Source of the DNA: Clostridiales bacterium
GTDB taxonomy: Bacteria > Bacillota > Clostridia > Oscillospirales > Acutalibacteraceae
DNA length: 35,408 nucleotides
Reading direction: 5' to 3'
Assembly (NCBI GenBank): GCA_019416395.1
Contig: DXXH01000002.1
Location: forward strand, 7,003-42,410
Shown: positions 15,622 through 24,383 of the stretch, piece by piece
Layout of the letters: each line of letters begins with the position of its first letter
How positions within the stretch are numbered: the stretch's first letter is position 1
Program-made: the position numbers and the translations under genes
Notes under the pieces: generated by a model
The model's input: the letters and a program-made list of their open reading frames with translations, nothing else
Database searches by the model: none
What the model was told of the DNA's origin: nothing

Positions 15622-17193
15622 TCACCCTTCTTCCGGCAGGTCGCTGGTTTCCGGAGCCGGAGTGGGCTCCTCAGGCTCCGGGGTCGCCGGGACAGGGGTA
15701 GGCGTAGCCGGCACAGGAGTAGGCGCCGGGGTGGGTGTTGCCACGGGAGCCGGTGTTTTGACAGGCGCGGAAGTGGGCTTCGCCGTGGGGGAAGGCGTAG
15801 GAGTGGCTTCCGCTTCCAAGGTGTTGCCCGATTCCTTCGTGGTGTCCACTTTATCCGTATCTGTATTGGGACCTACCGCGTAAACCTTACCGGTAGCGGG
15901 ATAGCTGGAAGAAGGCAGCTCTTCGCTCTTCACCTGCTCGTCGCCCTTGTAATAGCTGCGGTACGCCCGGGCGGTATAGCCGGTGTTGCCAGAAGACCGG
16001 CGCACGTACTGGCCGGATGCCAAACTGGAATCTTCCCGGAAGCTTACGGAAGACAAGGGTGCTTGAGAACCGGTCTGCTCAGAGCTGACCGCCACTTTGT
16101 CCCATTCCTCTGGGAAGCAGCCGTAAAATTCCACATACAGTGTGGTGCCGTCCATCCAGGCGCTGATGTACACCGGCGTCTCTAAGGGATTGGTGAAGCG
16201 AAAATCCAGATTGCCGTAATCCACCGTAGCGTCCAACCCAATAGGGCAGTAGGACGAGGGAATGGAATGGTTATACCGCTCCACGATCTCCATGCCGGCG
16301 TAAAGCGCCGCAATATACAGTGTAGACGATCCCTGGCAGATACCGCCGCCATACATTTGCACAATTACACCACCGGAGATGCCTCCTGCGGGCAGCCAGC
16401 CGTTATCCGGGTTGGTGCTGTCTCCCAGGGTGTTGTTGTAGGAAAATTCCTGGCCAGGAGCCAGAATCGTCCCGTTTACCTTGGAAAGGGCCAAAGCCAT
16501 ATTGCTGTTGCCGTTTGCCGTATTTGTGGAAACCGTGCTGTAGCTGGAAAGCTTGGTGAAGTGCTCTTCCAGATACGCTTTGGTCATCTGGGGCTCCGTC
16601 TCCAGAAACGCTGCCTGGATATCCCCGCCGTGCTTCTGGGAAAGCAGCTGCCGCACACTCTCCAGCGTCTTGGACAGGTCTACCTGGCTGCCGGCCTGTT
16701 CTTCCGTAAACGTAAAGGTGCCGTCTTCCGCCCTGCCTGACACCGTGGCGTCCTGCCCCTGTACTGCGCAGGCCTTCGCCGCGTCCAGCAGCTTCTGCTC
16801 CCCTGTTTCAGACAGGTCGATCACGTAATTCAAGGGGTACTCTTCCCCCTTGTGTTCCTCAAAAAACTGGGGCATCGTCAGCTCCAGCACGTCCTGGGTG
16901 GCAAAATCCTCCCCGGACAACAGAATGGTGTCGTCCCGGAACTTCACCGTGATCTCCAGGGAACCCACTGCTTCCTCAATAGCCCCCCGTGCGATCTCCA
17001 AAGCTTCTTCCTGGGTTTTACCAGCTATATTTTTTCCGCCAATGGTAGCCCCTTCCGGAAAAACGTTCAAATCCTCAACCTGAGAAACCAGCGAGGAATT
17101 CTCTTCCTGATTGGAACAGCCATAAAGCCCCCCCAGCATCACCAGAGCGGCGGCAATGGCGGCAAATTTCCAGAAAAATGTCTTTCTGCCCAT
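15622..17193 (-). CDS. VanW family protein with G5-like domain and Pro/Thr-rich tail
   Basis: 523 residues, exported. An N-terminal hydrophobic helix ends in LGGLYGCSN, which could be a lipobox (Tyr at -2 is unusual), so either a lipoprotein or a membrane anchor. A PF12229-type region (about 50-190) precedes the VanW domain (about 215-345; NNTLG, GGGICQGSSTLY, ERYNHS). A G5-like stretch follows (about 370-430), then a tail of repeated PTP/APT motifs that probably spans the wall. VanW proteins are linked to cell-wall biology but their reaction is unknown. ATG 17193 has AAAGGA eight bases upstream. First gene of the long minus-strand run. Confidence 0.88.
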   Translation of the reverse strand: MGRKTFFWKFAAIAAALVMLGGLYGCSNQEENSSLVSQVEDLNVFPEGATIGGKNIAGKTQEEALEIARGAIEEAVGSLEITVKFRDDTILLSGEDFATQDVLELTMPQFFEEHKGEEYPLNYVIDLSETGEQKLLDAAKACAVQGQDATVSGRAEDGTFTFTEEQAGSQVDLSKTLESVRQLLSQKHGGDIQAAFLETEPQMTKAYLEEHFTKLSSYSTVSTNTANGNSNMALALSKVNGTILAPGQEFSYNNTLGDSTNPDNGWLPAGGISGGVIVQMYGGGICQGSSTLYIAALYAGMEIVERYNHSIPSSYCPIGLDATVDYGNLDFRFTNPLETPVYISAWMDGTTLYVEFYGCFPEEWDKVAVSSEQTGSQAPLSSVSFREDSSLASGQYVRRSSGNTGYTARAYRSYYKGDEQVKSEELPSSSYPATGKVYAVGPNTDTDKVDTTKESGNTLEAEATPTPSPTAKPTSAPVKTPAPVATPTPAPTPVPATPTPVPATPEPEEPTPAPETSDLPEEG

Positions 17194-17232
17194 GGCACCC
17201 ATCCTTTCTTTTTTACCTTTCTATTTTCACAA

Positions 17233-17253
17233 GAAGAGGGCGATTCCCTCTTC
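17233..17253 (-). other. leader hairpin of the vanW-like gene
   Basis: Eight-pair stem GAAGAGGG/CCCTCTTC with a five-base loop between promoter and ribosome site. Confidence 0.4.
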
Positions 17254-17280
17254 CCTTACACTCTGAGAAGAATCTTTTTC

Positions 17281-17309
17281 ATTATACCTTTCCCCAGCGA
17301 AAATGTAAA
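17281..17309 (-). promoter_or_regulatory. promoter of the vanW-nadE-thiI-cinA run
   Basis: TTTACA (17304-17309) and TATAAT (17281-17286), 17-base spacer. No other strong promoter was seen before the genes downstream. Confidence 0.8.
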
Positions 17310-17363
17310 GCGGGAAAGCCTTGTGATTTCACGAAAAAACTGGCATTTTACCACAATCCGTGA

Positions 17364-17369
17364 TACAAT
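17364..17369 (+). promoter_or_regulatory. extended -10 promoter of the UgtP-like gene
   Basis: TGATACAAT gives a TGN extension plus TACAAT; the -35 (TGGCAT, 17 bases upstream) is weak. Confidence 0.5.
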
Positions 17370-17375
17370 GTCCCC

Positions 17376-17502
17376 AACGGCTCCCCCTTGGGAAACCATG
17401 GCATAAAGGAGCGATTGTTCCAGCTTTCCAGGCCGCCCGGATACAGGAGTTTCGCCGGACCGGCAGCCCCAGGGGCAAACCAGAGGAAAAAGAGGAGATT
17501 TT
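17376..17502 (+). other. long GC-rich leader of the UgtP-like gene
   Basis: About 127 untranslated bases. CCCAA/TTGGG can pair near the start and GCCG..CCGG / CCGG..CGGC pair in 17430-17466. The real ribosome site AGAGGAG follows. No known riboswitch family was recognised. Confidence 0.3.
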
Positions 17503-18624
17503 ATGAAAATCATGCTTTTGACCGCGGCCACAGGCGGCGGTCATATGCGGGCGTCTGCCGCAGTGGAGAAATATATCCGCGACAACACCGGCTATGAAGT
17601 AGTTACCATTGACACCTTGAAGGCCATCAACCGTTTTTTGGATAAAACCGTGTGTGACAGCTACCGTTTCATGGCCAAACGGGTACCCGCCATGTTTGGC
17701 CGGCTTTACAAACAGACCAACCGGCAGAATCTGTTTTCCGACCTGGTGCCAAAGCTCAGCGGACTTTTCAGCAACCTGTTATGCGCCGCCATCTCTCCCT
17801 ATCACCCGGACGTGATTCTAACCACCCACCCCTTTGCCACGGAGATGATCTCCGATTTAAAGGCCGACGGCACCATCACCGCGCCGCTGATCTGCATTCT
17901 CACCGACTATGGAGTGCACCGCGCCTGGATCGCGCCCCATGTGGACGCCTATGTGGTGGCCAGTGAGGACATGGTGCCGGAACTGACCAGCTTCGGGGTG
18001 GCGGAAGAAAAGATCTATCCCTTTGGCATTCCGGTACACGGAGTATTTTTCGACCGGGAAGACCGGGATATGCTTCTGCGGGATCTCCGACTGGATCCTA
18101 ACTTGCCCACGGTGCTGTTTATGGCGGGCAGCTTTGGGGTATCCAACATCATGAAGCTATACCGGGACTTGGAATCCACCGACGTAAAAATGCAGATCAT
18201 CGTCATCACCGGCCGGAACCAAAAGCTGTATGAGGCTTTCGAGAAGGAGCTGATGCAGGGAGAACGGATCCCCACCCGGCTGATCTATTTCACGGATGAG
18301 GTGGAAAAATACATGCACGCCAGCGACTTGCTGGTGACAAAGCCCGGCGGCCTGACCGTGTCCGAGGCCCTGGCCTGCAATTTGCCCATGGCCGTATTCG
18401 ACGCCATTCCCGGCCAGGAAGAGGACAACGCCAATTTCCTCAAGATCCACGATATGGGCGTGCGGCTTCAAAAAGACGAGAATTTTGCCAGCGTGATCTC
18501 CTCGCTGCTGAAAGAAAAGGAAAAGCTCCAGGAGATGCGGGAAAATTGCCAGGAATTCGACAAATCCCAGTCTATTCCCAACCTGCTGGCTTTGATCCGG
18601 GATTTGGTGGAGGATCCAAAATGA
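17503..18624 (+). CDS. UgtP/MGDG-synthase-type diacylglycerol glycosyltransferase (GT28)
   Basis: 373 residues, two Rossmann-like halves. The N half starts MKIMLLTAATGGGHMRAS, whose Gly-rich loop and His14 are typical of the MGDG synthase family; the C half holds TKPGGLTVSEAL (279-290) for the nucleotide-sugar donor. Relatives move glucose or galactose from UDP-sugar to diacylglycerol, making membrane glycolipid and, in some Firmicutes, the anchor for lipoteichoic acid. That would connect it to the LtaS-like protein at 26-28 kb. No membrane helix; it would sit on the inner leaflet. Its stop overlaps the next gene as ATGA. Confidence 0.87.
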   Translation: MKIMLLTAATGGGHMRASAAVEKYIRDNTGYEVVTIDTLKAINRFLDKTVCDSYRFMAKRVPAMFGRLYKQTNRQNLFSDLVPKLSGLFSNLLCAAISPYHPDVILTTHPFATEMISDLKADGTITAPLICILTDYGVHRAWIAPHVDAYVVASEDMVPELTSFGVAEEKIYPFGIPVHGVFFDREDRDMLLRDLRLDPNLPTVLFMAGSFGVSNIMKLYRDLESTDVKMQIIVITGRNQKLYEAFEKELMQGERIPTRLIYFTDEVEKYMHASDLLVTKPGGLTVSEALACNLPMAVFDAIPGQEEDNANFLKIHDMGVRLQKDENFASVISSLLKEKEKLQEMRENCQEFDKSQSIPNLLALIRDLVEDPK

Positions 18625-19328
18625 GCGTTTCCTTTCAATCCGGCGATCGGGCCGCCCTTCTCCGGGAGCTGGAACAGCTGGCGGATCCGGCCTATAAGAC
18701 CTTCAACGAGGGGCTGCTTCCCGGTGTGGAAACAGCTTACGGCATCCGGCTGCCCGACCTTCGGAATCTGGCGAAAAAAATCCTGCGCAGCGACCCCCTT
18801 TCCTTTTTGGAGAATGTCCAGCCCGGCTGTTATGAGGAAATCCAGCTCCGTGGATTGGTCATCGACGGGTTAAAGATCCCCTGGGGGGAAAAACGCCCCC
18901 TGGTGGAAGCCTTTCTCCCCCTCATCGACAACTGGGCCGTGTGTGACACCTTTTGCGGCAGCTTGAAACCCCTTTCCAGCCAGGACCGGCAGGAATTGTG
19001 GGAATTTCTCCGCCCCTTTTACACCCACCCTCAGGAATTTTTCGTCCGGTTCGCGGTAGTCACACAGCTTGCCCACTTTGTGGATCAGGAGCACCTGCAC
19101 GAAGGCCTGGAACTGCTTCAAACCGTTTCCCACCCAGGGTATTACGCCAAAATGGCGGTGGCCTGGGCACTTTCCCTGTGGTACGTGTCTTTCCCCCAGG
19201 AAGTGGAGCGCCTGTTGGAATCCCGTTGCCTCACTCCCTGGGTGCAAAATAAAACCATTCAGAAAATCCGGGAATCCCGCCGGGTCAGCCGGGAAGCAAA
19301 AGAATCCCTGCTGCGGCTGAAGGCATAA
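18621..19328 (+). CDS. AlkD-like DNA alkylation repair family protein
   Basis: 235 residues, all-helical HEAT-like repeats of the PF08713 family. The conserved NWAVCDTFC segment (Trp and Asp) matches the part of AlkD that contacts damaged base and backbone. Family members remove or sense 3- and 7-alkylated purines without base flipping; some homologues have lost activity, so substrate is uncertain. The ATG at 18621 overlaps the upstream stop by four bases, which fixes the start; an upstream in-frame ATG at 18546 would lie inside the glycosyltransferase gene. Pairing with a lipid glycosyltransferase has no obvious functional reason. Confidence 0.85.
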   Translation: MSVSFQSGDRAALLRELEQLADPAYKTFNEGLLPGVETAYGIRLPDLRNLAKKILRSDPLSFLENVQPGCYEEIQLRGLVIDGLKIPWGEKRPLVEAFLPLIDNWAVCDTFCGSLKPLSSQDRQELWEFLRPFYTHPQEFFVRFAVVTQLAHFVDQEHLHEGLELLQTVSHPGYYAKMAVAWALSLWYVSFPQEVERLLESRCLTPWVQNKTIQKIRESRRVSREAKESLLRLKA

Positions 19329-19404
19329 GGTACCCCTATACCTCTTAGACGGTTCCCACCGGTAAATGGTAACGCCCTCACCAACTTTTTGGGAGTGATT
19401 TTTC

Positions 19405-20196
19405 ATGAAACTTGGTTGCTGCATGTCTCTCTGGGAAGATTCCATCTTGGAGCTGCCCGCCGCTGGAGGCGACTACGCGGAAGCGTCTTTTTCCTCTCTG
19501 CGGGAGAAAACTCTCGCTGAAGTAATGCAGCGAGCGTCCCAGCTGAAACACGCTGGGGTAGCTGTGGAAGCTATGAATGTGCTTTTTCCGGTGGATCTGC
19601 CCTTGACCGGTCCCGAGGCCGATTTTTCCACAGCAGACCGGTATTTGGCGGAAAACTTGCCCAAAGCAGCTGCCCTGGGTGCTCAAGTGATTGTCTTTGG
19701 CAGTGGGGGAAGCCGCCGGGTGCCGGAAGGCTTTTCCCACCGGGAAGCCTTTGCCCAGCTGGTGGAATTTTGCCAGGAACACTTGGCCCCGGCCATGGCT
19801 TCCCACGGGATTCTCTGTTGTGTGGAGCCCCTTTGCCGCAAAGAATGCAACATTCTCAACTCCAGCGAAGAAGTGTTTCAACTGGTAAAAGAGGTCAATC
19901 ACCCCAATCTGGGATTGCTTATCGACCTGTACCATTTTGACTTGGAACAGGAACCCCTTGCTGTTCTGGGGAAATACCAGGGACAGCTGGGCCATACCCA
20001 CATAGCCAGTGCCAAAAACAACCGGCTGATCCCCTTGCCTGGGGACGGGGAAAATTACTCCGCCTTTTTCCAAGCGCTCAAAGGGATTGCATACCAAGGC
20101 CGCATGTCGCTAGAAGGAAATATGCCCGGGGGCATGGCGCAAATCCGGGCTTCCCTAGCCTATCTCCGCACATTGGCCCGGGATACCGGACTGTAA
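19405..20196 (+). CDS. TIM-barrel sugar-phosphate isomerase/epimerase family protein
   Basis: 263 residues, xylose-isomerase-like TIM barrel (AP endonuclease 2 superfamily). Candidate metal ligands are regularly placed: Glu141 (CVEPL), Asp174 and His177 (LIDLYH), His199 (GHTHIA) and Glu237 (SLEGN). Relatives isomerise or epimerise keto-sugars such as tagatose or hydroxypyruvate; the substrate here is unknown because no sugar operon surrounds it. GGGAG lies nine bases before the ATG. The 76 bases between it and the AlkD-like gene hold no clear signal, so the three plus-strand genes may form one transcript ending at the hairpin at 20207. Confidence 0.82.
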   Translation: MKLGCCMSLWEDSILELPAAGGDYAEASFSSLREKTLAEVMQRASQLKHAGVAVEAMNVLFPVDLPLTGPEADFSTADRYLAENLPKAAALGAQVIVFGSGGSRRVPEGFSHREAFAQLVEFCQEHLAPAMASHGILCCVEPLCRKECNILNSSEEVFQLVKEVNHPNLGLLIDLYHFDLEQEPLAVLGKYQGQLGHTHIASAKNNRLIPLPGDGENYSAFFQALKGIAYQGRMSLEGNMPGGMAQIRASLAYLRTLARDTGL

Positions 20197-20206
20197 AGCA
20201 TCGCAC

Positions 20207-20243
20207 AAGGCCCGCCGCAACACATTGTTGCGGCGGGCCTTTT
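20207..20243 (+). terminator. terminator after the isomerase gene
   Basis: Perfect 15-pair stem AAGGCCCGCCGCAAC / GTTGCGGCGGGCCTT with a five-base loop, then a short T-run. Confidence 0.8.
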
Positions 20244-20261
20244 CTCCGTAAAAAAGTCTTC

Positions 20262-20293
20262 AAAAAAGAGCTGGCGCCCACAAGTGTCAGCCC
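20262..20293 (-). terminator. terminator after the DUF308 gene
   Basis: GGGCTG pairs with CAGCTC (one wobble) and is followed by six U on the minus strand, 15 bases after the gene. Confidence 0.6.
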
Positions 20294-20308
20294 TTTTTCA
20301 TCCCTTGG

Positions 20309-20836
20309 TCAATCCCGGAACAGCCGTTCATACAGCAGCGTATTCACCAGTGTGTAAACCCCGTCAAACAGGAACCCAAGGCCAATAAACATCACCAAAG
20401 CTTCCACAGTGGCAAAGGGGTCAAAAATCATCACCAAACCACAAATAGCCAAAATCACCGCTACCAGGCAAGAAATCCACCAGCGGCCAAATCCCAGAGC
20501 TTTCATATCCAGAGATTTTTTCAGCGCCGTGAAGCTGTCCACCAGAATGTATATGCCCAACACCAAGGGGATCAAGGTCACCAGAAACCGGGTCCAAACC
20601 AGCAAGAACAGCCCCAGCAAGACCAAAAGTACCCCCACAAACAGATCCAGCTTATCCCCGTTCACGCCTCCCCGCACATAGGCAACGATCCGCACCACAC
20701 CGTAGAAAACCGTCACCCCGCCAATCAGCAAGCAGGCAAATCCCAGGGAAAGCCCGGGCATGAGCAGCATTACCAAACCCAGTATTACGTACAAAAGAGA
20801 ACTTAAAATCAAACTGTTGCGAATACTTTTCAGCAT
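20309..20836 (-). CDS. DUF308/HdeD-like membrane protein
   Basis: 175 residues with six hydrophobic helices in three similar pairs (repeats near MLLMPGLSLGFACLLIGG, LVWTRFLVTLIPLVLG and MIFDPFATVEALVMFIG), the pattern of the HdeD/DUF308 family. HdeD of E. coli is linked to acid resistance at high cell density; in Gram-positives the role is unknown. I take ATG 20836 since AAAGGAG lies nine bases upstream; the open frame continues upstream to 20950, into the next gene, without a site. It may share a transcript with the orphan gene upstream, 70 bases away. Confidence 0.8.
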   Translation of the reverse strand: MLKSIRNSLILSSLLYVILGLVMLLMPGLSLGFACLLIGGVTVFYGVVRIVAYVRGGVNGDKLDLFVGVLLVLLGLFLLVWTRFLVTLIPLVLGIYILVDSFTALKKSLDMKALGFGRWWISCLVAVILAICGLVMIFDPFATVEALVMFIGLGFLFDGVYTLVNTLLYERLFRD

Positions 20837-20906
20837 ACAAAACTCTCCTTTATCAATCACTGTTTCCAAAAAAACTAATTCTGGTGTTTGAAAAAACCGT
20901 TTTCCC

Positions 20907-21407
20907 CTACTCTTGCGGATATAACTTCTTCCATTCTTCAATATCTCCAATCCTAATTCCTGTCATCTTCCAATAGGCAACACAGTTCTTTCTCCACGTG
21001 TTATACCGCTCTGTTTCACAATCCAAATCCACTTGGGTTACACCCCGGGCAATGTCAATCTCCAAAAACAGTTTATTGCTGTTGGAATAGTAATACCCCA
21101 CCTGTTCTTCATAAACCAAGTATGGTAAGACATCTTCCCGGCTAGAGTCCCGAACATCATAAATGCCATCTACCTTTACAGCAGCAGGTAAAACAATGGC
21201 TTGAATACGCAATTTTGTCTCCGGCAAGTGAAGTTTTTCCTCATTTATAGGCATATGCACCGCGTTAAACTTATGCATCCATAAACTTGGAATCTGATCT
21301 GCCTCTAACCAAGAGGCTTCACATTCCTCCTTTAATTTCTCACAAATAGATTGAAGAGATGTATATTCTTCTAAAGGCCACCCATTCGTGAATTCCTCAA
21401 ACCACAT
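20907..21407 (-). CDS. AT-rich hypothetical protein
   Basis: 166 residues; I do not recognise it. It begins MWFEEFTNGWPLEEY, has no signal peptide or membrane helix, is acidic, and is rich in Trp, Tyr, Glu and Lys. The middle looks beta-rich (VEEQ-type strands such as EEQVGYYYSNSNKLFLEID) and the end is helical. By hand count 21001-21360 is about 41% GC, against about 62% in the neighbouring oadA line, and the codons are AT-ending, which suggests acquisition. GGAG precedes the ATG and a good promoter lies upstream, so it is probably expressed. Size and charge would suit an orphan immunity-type protein, but nothing proves this. Confidence 0.75.
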   Translation of the reverse strand: MWFEEFTNGWPLEEYTSLQSICEKLKEECEASWLEADQIPSLWMHKFNAVHMPINEEKLHLPETKLRIQAIVLPAAVKVDGIYDVRDSSREDVLPYLVYEEQVGYYYSNSNKLFLEIDIARGVTQVDLDCETERYNTWRKNCVAYWKMTGIRIGDIEEWKKLYPQE

Positions 21408-21445
21408 AGCAGATTCTCCACTTCTAATTGTGTTCTCTTGCCTTT

Positions 21446-21474
21446 AGTGTACTCCATTCCCATGGCAAATACAA
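21446..21474 (-). promoter_or_regulatory. promoter of the AT-rich orphan gene
   Basis: TTGTAT (21469-21474) and TACACT (21446-21451), 17-base spacer, 38 bases before the ATG. Confidence 0.6.
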
Positions 21475-21486
21475 GATCAGAAAAGC

Positions 21487-21516
21487 AAAAAAAGAGCGCC
21501 CCTTTCGGGACGCTCT
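21487..21516 (-). terminator. terminator of the oxaloacetate decarboxylase operon
   Basis: Ten-pair stem AGAGCGTCCC/GGGGCGCTCT (one wobble), GAAA loop and seven U. It lies about 66 bases after oadA and just before the orphan gene's -35. Confidence 0.92.
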
Positions 21517-21582
21517 CATGGGATTCACATACATCTGACCACAAGCGGGATTTTTACCAATCCCACCCAAGAGCCCGTTCTT

Positions 21583-23034
21583 TTAGAACTGGCCGTTGGT
21601 CAAGTCTTCCACAACCAAGGTGCGGGGGCCATCGTTCTTGGGAGCCGCCGCGGGAGCAGCAGGAGCCGGAGCTGCGGCTGCCTCTTCCTTATGGGGATTG
21701 TCACGCCACTCCAGGAACTTCTGGGCAACCTGGGGGAACAAAGCATAGCTGAGGTAATCTTCCTCGCACTTGCCAATGCCCTTCTCCTTGCACTCGGCAC
21801 GGAGCTTGTCCATTTCGGGCTCCAGCAGGTCGGCGGGACGGCAGGTGATGACTTCGTCGTTACCGATAGCCTTCTTCCGCACTTCCTCATTGACCTCGCC
21901 GGGCAGCTGGCCGTATTCGCCACGGAGCAAGCCCTTGGATTCCTTGGTGATCATCTTGTAACGCTCGCCTGCCAATACGTTCAGCACGGCCTGAGAACCA
22001 ACGATCTGGCTGGTGGGAGTAACCAGAGGCGGATAACCGAAGTCTTTCCGCACATTGGGGATCTCTTCCAGCACAGCGTAGTACTTGTCCTCGGCGTTGG
22101 CCTGCTTCAACTGAGAAATCAGGTTGGACAGCATGCCGCCGGGCACCTGGTACAGCAGGGTGTTCACGTCCACCTTCAGCACCTTGGGGTTGATGTCCAG
22201 CTTCTGGGCAACGCCACGTAAGTGAGCAGCAGCTTCCACCAGCTTGTTCATATCCAGGCCGGTGTCACGGCTGGTACCCTGCAGGGTCGCTACCAGAGAT
22301 TCGGTAGCAGGCTGGGAAGTACCGTTGGCCAAGGGGGACAGAGCGCAGTCCACAATATCCACGCCGGCCTGAGCAGCCATCAGGTTGGTCATGTCGCCGG
22401 TACCAGTGGTGTTGTGGGTGTGCAGATGGATGGGCACGCTGACGTTCTCTTTCAGCTTCTTCACCAGAGAATAAGCGTCATAGGGCAGCAGCAGGTTTGC
22501 CATGTCCTTGATGCAGATGGTATCTGCGCCCATTTTCTCCAGCTTCATGGCCAGCTTCACAAAGTAATCCTCGCTGTGCACAGGGCTCTTGGTATAGCTG
22601 ATCGCAGCTTCTACCATGCCGCCGTACTCCTTCACAAACTTCATGGCAGCTTCCATGTTCCGGGGATCGTTCAGAGCGTCGAAAATACGCACCACGTCGA
22701 TGCCGTTCTCAATGGACTTTTTGCAGAACGCTTCCACCACATCGTCCGCGTAGTGACGATAGCCCAGAATGTTCTGGCCACGGAGCAGCATCTGCAATTT
22801 CGTGTTGGGCAGACCCTTTTTCAGGGTGCGCAGACGCTCCCAGGGGTCTTCGTTCAAAAAGCGCATGCACACGTCAAAAGTGGCGCCGCCCCAGCACTCC
22901 AAGGACCAATACCCAATGCTGTCCAGAACGGGCAGAATGGGGATCATGTCCTCGATCTTCATACGGGTAGCAGCTTGGGACTGGTGTGCGTCACGCAAGA
23001 TGGTATCCATTATCTTAAGGGGATTTTTTGCCAT
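21583..23034 (-). CDS. oadA: oxaloacetate decarboxylase alpha subunit, carboxyltransferase
   Basis: 483 residues. A DRE-TIM barrel holds the metal site: Asp15 in LRDAHQS, His205 and His207 in HLHTHNT, and Lys176 in CIKDMA, which is carbamylated in relatives; the PYC-OADA domain follows (about 300-450). It moves the carboxyl group of oxaloacetate to biotin, leaving pyruvate. Unlike enterobacterial OadA it has no biotin domain; the C-terminus is an Ala/Pro linker and about 17 residues ending DLTNGQF, and biotin sits on a separate protein from the same operon. A related family, methylmalonyl-CoA decarboxylase, uses a different alpha subunit. Last gene of the operon. Confidence 0.92.
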   Translation of the reverse strand: MAKNPLKIMDTILRDAHQSQAATRMKIEDMIPILPVLDSIGYWSLECWGGATFDVCMRFLNEDPWERLRTLKKGLPNTKLQMLLRGQNILGYRHYADDVVEAFCKKSIENGIDVVRIFDALNDPRNMEAAMKFVKEYGGMVEAAISYTKSPVHSEDYFVKLAMKLEKMGADTICIKDMANLLLPYDAYSLVKKLKENVSVPIHLHTHNTTGTGDMTNLMAAQAGVDIVDCALSPLANGTSQPATESLVATLQGTSRDTGLDMNKLVEAAAHLRGVAQKLDINPKVLKVDVNTLLYQVPGGMLSNLISQLKQANAEDKYYAVLEEIPNVRKDFGYPPLVTPTSQIVGSQAVLNVLAGERYKMITKESKGLLRGEYGQLPGEVNEEVRKKAIGNDEVITCRPADLLEPEMDKLRAECKEKGIGKCEEDYLSYALFPQVAQKFLEWRDNPHKEEAAAAPAPAAPAAAPKNDGPRTLVVEDLTNGQF

Positions 23035-23078
23035 ATTTTAAGCCATATCCTTTCCCTGTGAAAGTCACAGAAATGCGC

Positions 23079-24341
23079 TTACGCGCCGAACAGGGCCAGC
23101 AGCACGCCAGCCGCCACGGCAGAACCGATAACGCCAGCCACGTTGGGGCCCATAGCGTGCATCAGCAGGAAGTTGGAAGGATCTTCCTTCTGGCCCACAA
23201 CCTGGGATACACGGGCAGCCATGGGAACAGCGGACACGCCAGCAGAACCGATCAGGGGATTGACCTTTTCCTTGGCGAACACGTTCATCAGCTTGGCCAG
23301 CAGCACGCCGCCAGCAGTACCGAAACCGAAAGCCACAATACCCATGACCAGGATCTCCAGGGTCTGCAAGCTCAGGAAGGTGGCGGCAGTAGCGGTAGCG
23401 CCCACGGAAGTGCCCAGGAAGATGGTGACGATGTTCATCAGTTCGTTCTGAACGGTCTTGCTCAGACGCTCTGCCACGCCGGACTCGCGGATCAAGTTAC
23501 CCAGCATCAGGCAGCCGATCAGAGGAGCAGCAGAGGGCACCATCAAAGACACAAACACGGTAACGATGACGGGGAACAGGATCTTTTCCGTCTTGCTCAC
23601 AGGACGGAGCTGCTTCATCCGGATACGGCGCTCTGCCTTGGTGGTGAGAGCACGCATGATGGGGGGCTGGATCACAGGCACCAAAGCCATGTAGGAATAG
23701 GCAGCCACAGCGATGGGCCCAAGGAGACGGGGAGCCAGCTGGCTGGTGGTGTAAATGGCGGTGGGGCCATCCGCGCCGCCGATGATGCTGATGGAAGAAG
23801 CCTCGGGGCCGGTAAAGCCCAACAGGCGGGCGCCAATAAAGGTCACGAAAATGCCCAGCTGAGCAGCAGCGCCCAGCAGCAGGCTCTTGGGGTTAGCGAT
23901 CAGGGGACCAAAGTCGGTCATAGCACCCACGCCGATGAAGATCAGGCAGGGATACACACCCAGCTTAACGCCCAAATACAGCACGTCCAGCAGGCCCACG
24001 GAGATGGTCTGACCCATCAGGTCGTTGAGCTGGTTGAGAATGCTCTCGGTTGCGCCGCCAGCGGCGATCTCGTCGATGATCTCCTGGGTGACAGGTGCGC
24101 CACCGAACAGACCCCACTGAACATGGCCGTTGGCAAACAGTACCTCATGGTACATACCTGCGCCGGGCAGGTTGGTCAGCAGCATGCCGAAAGCAATGGG
24201 CAGCAGCAGCAAAGGCTCGAATTTCTTAACGATAGCCAGATACAGCAGCACAAAAGAGATCAGCAGCATTACCAGGTTCAGAGGATTCTGCTGAGCCAGG
24301 TAAAAACCGGTCTGCTGCAGGAAGTTTATGATAGCGTCCAT
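23079..24341 (-). CDS. oadB: Na+-translocating decarboxylase beta subunit
   Basis: 420 residues, about nine membrane helices. The conserved segment IIGGADGPTAIY contains Asp191, equivalent to the Na+-binding Asp203 of the Klebsiella enzyme, and the C-terminal GPNVAGVIGSAVAAG region carries the other conserved polar residues (Asn400, Ser407). It decarboxylates carboxybiotin and pumps Na+ outward. A hydrophilic segment of about 30 residues (about 80-110) lies in the first third. GGAG is about twelve bases before the ATG, a little far. Lies 44 bases before oadA and 42 bases after the biotin carrier. Confidence 0.95.
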   Translation of the reverse strand: MDAIINFLQQTGFYLAQQNPLNLVMLLISFVLLYLAIVKKFEPLLLLPIAFGMLLTNLPGAGMYHEVLFANGHVQWGLFGGAPVTQEIIDEIAAGGATESILNQLNDLMGQTISVGLLDVLYLGVKLGVYPCLIFIGVGAMTDFGPLIANPKSLLLGAAAQLGIFVTFIGARLLGFTGPEASSISIIGGADGPTAIYTTSQLAPRLLGPIAVAAYSYMALVPVIQPPIMRALTTKAERRIRMKQLRPVSKTEKILFPVIVTVFVSLMVPSAAPLIGCLMLGNLIRESGVAERLSKTVQNELMNIVTIFLGTSVGATATAATFLSLQTLEILVMGIVAFGFGTAGGVLLAKLMNVFAKEKVNPLIGSAGVSAVPMAARVSQVVGQKEDPSNFLLMHAMGPNVAGVIGSAVAAGVLLALFGA

Positions 24342-24383
24342 TTGGTCATATCACTCCTTGTTTTAGTTATGTGGGGGTGCACC

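Noticed and set aside
17473..17481. GGGCAAACC, a string found in c-di-GMP-I riboswitches
   Set aside because: None of the other conserved parts (tetraloop receptor, GCAAAGCC) is present.
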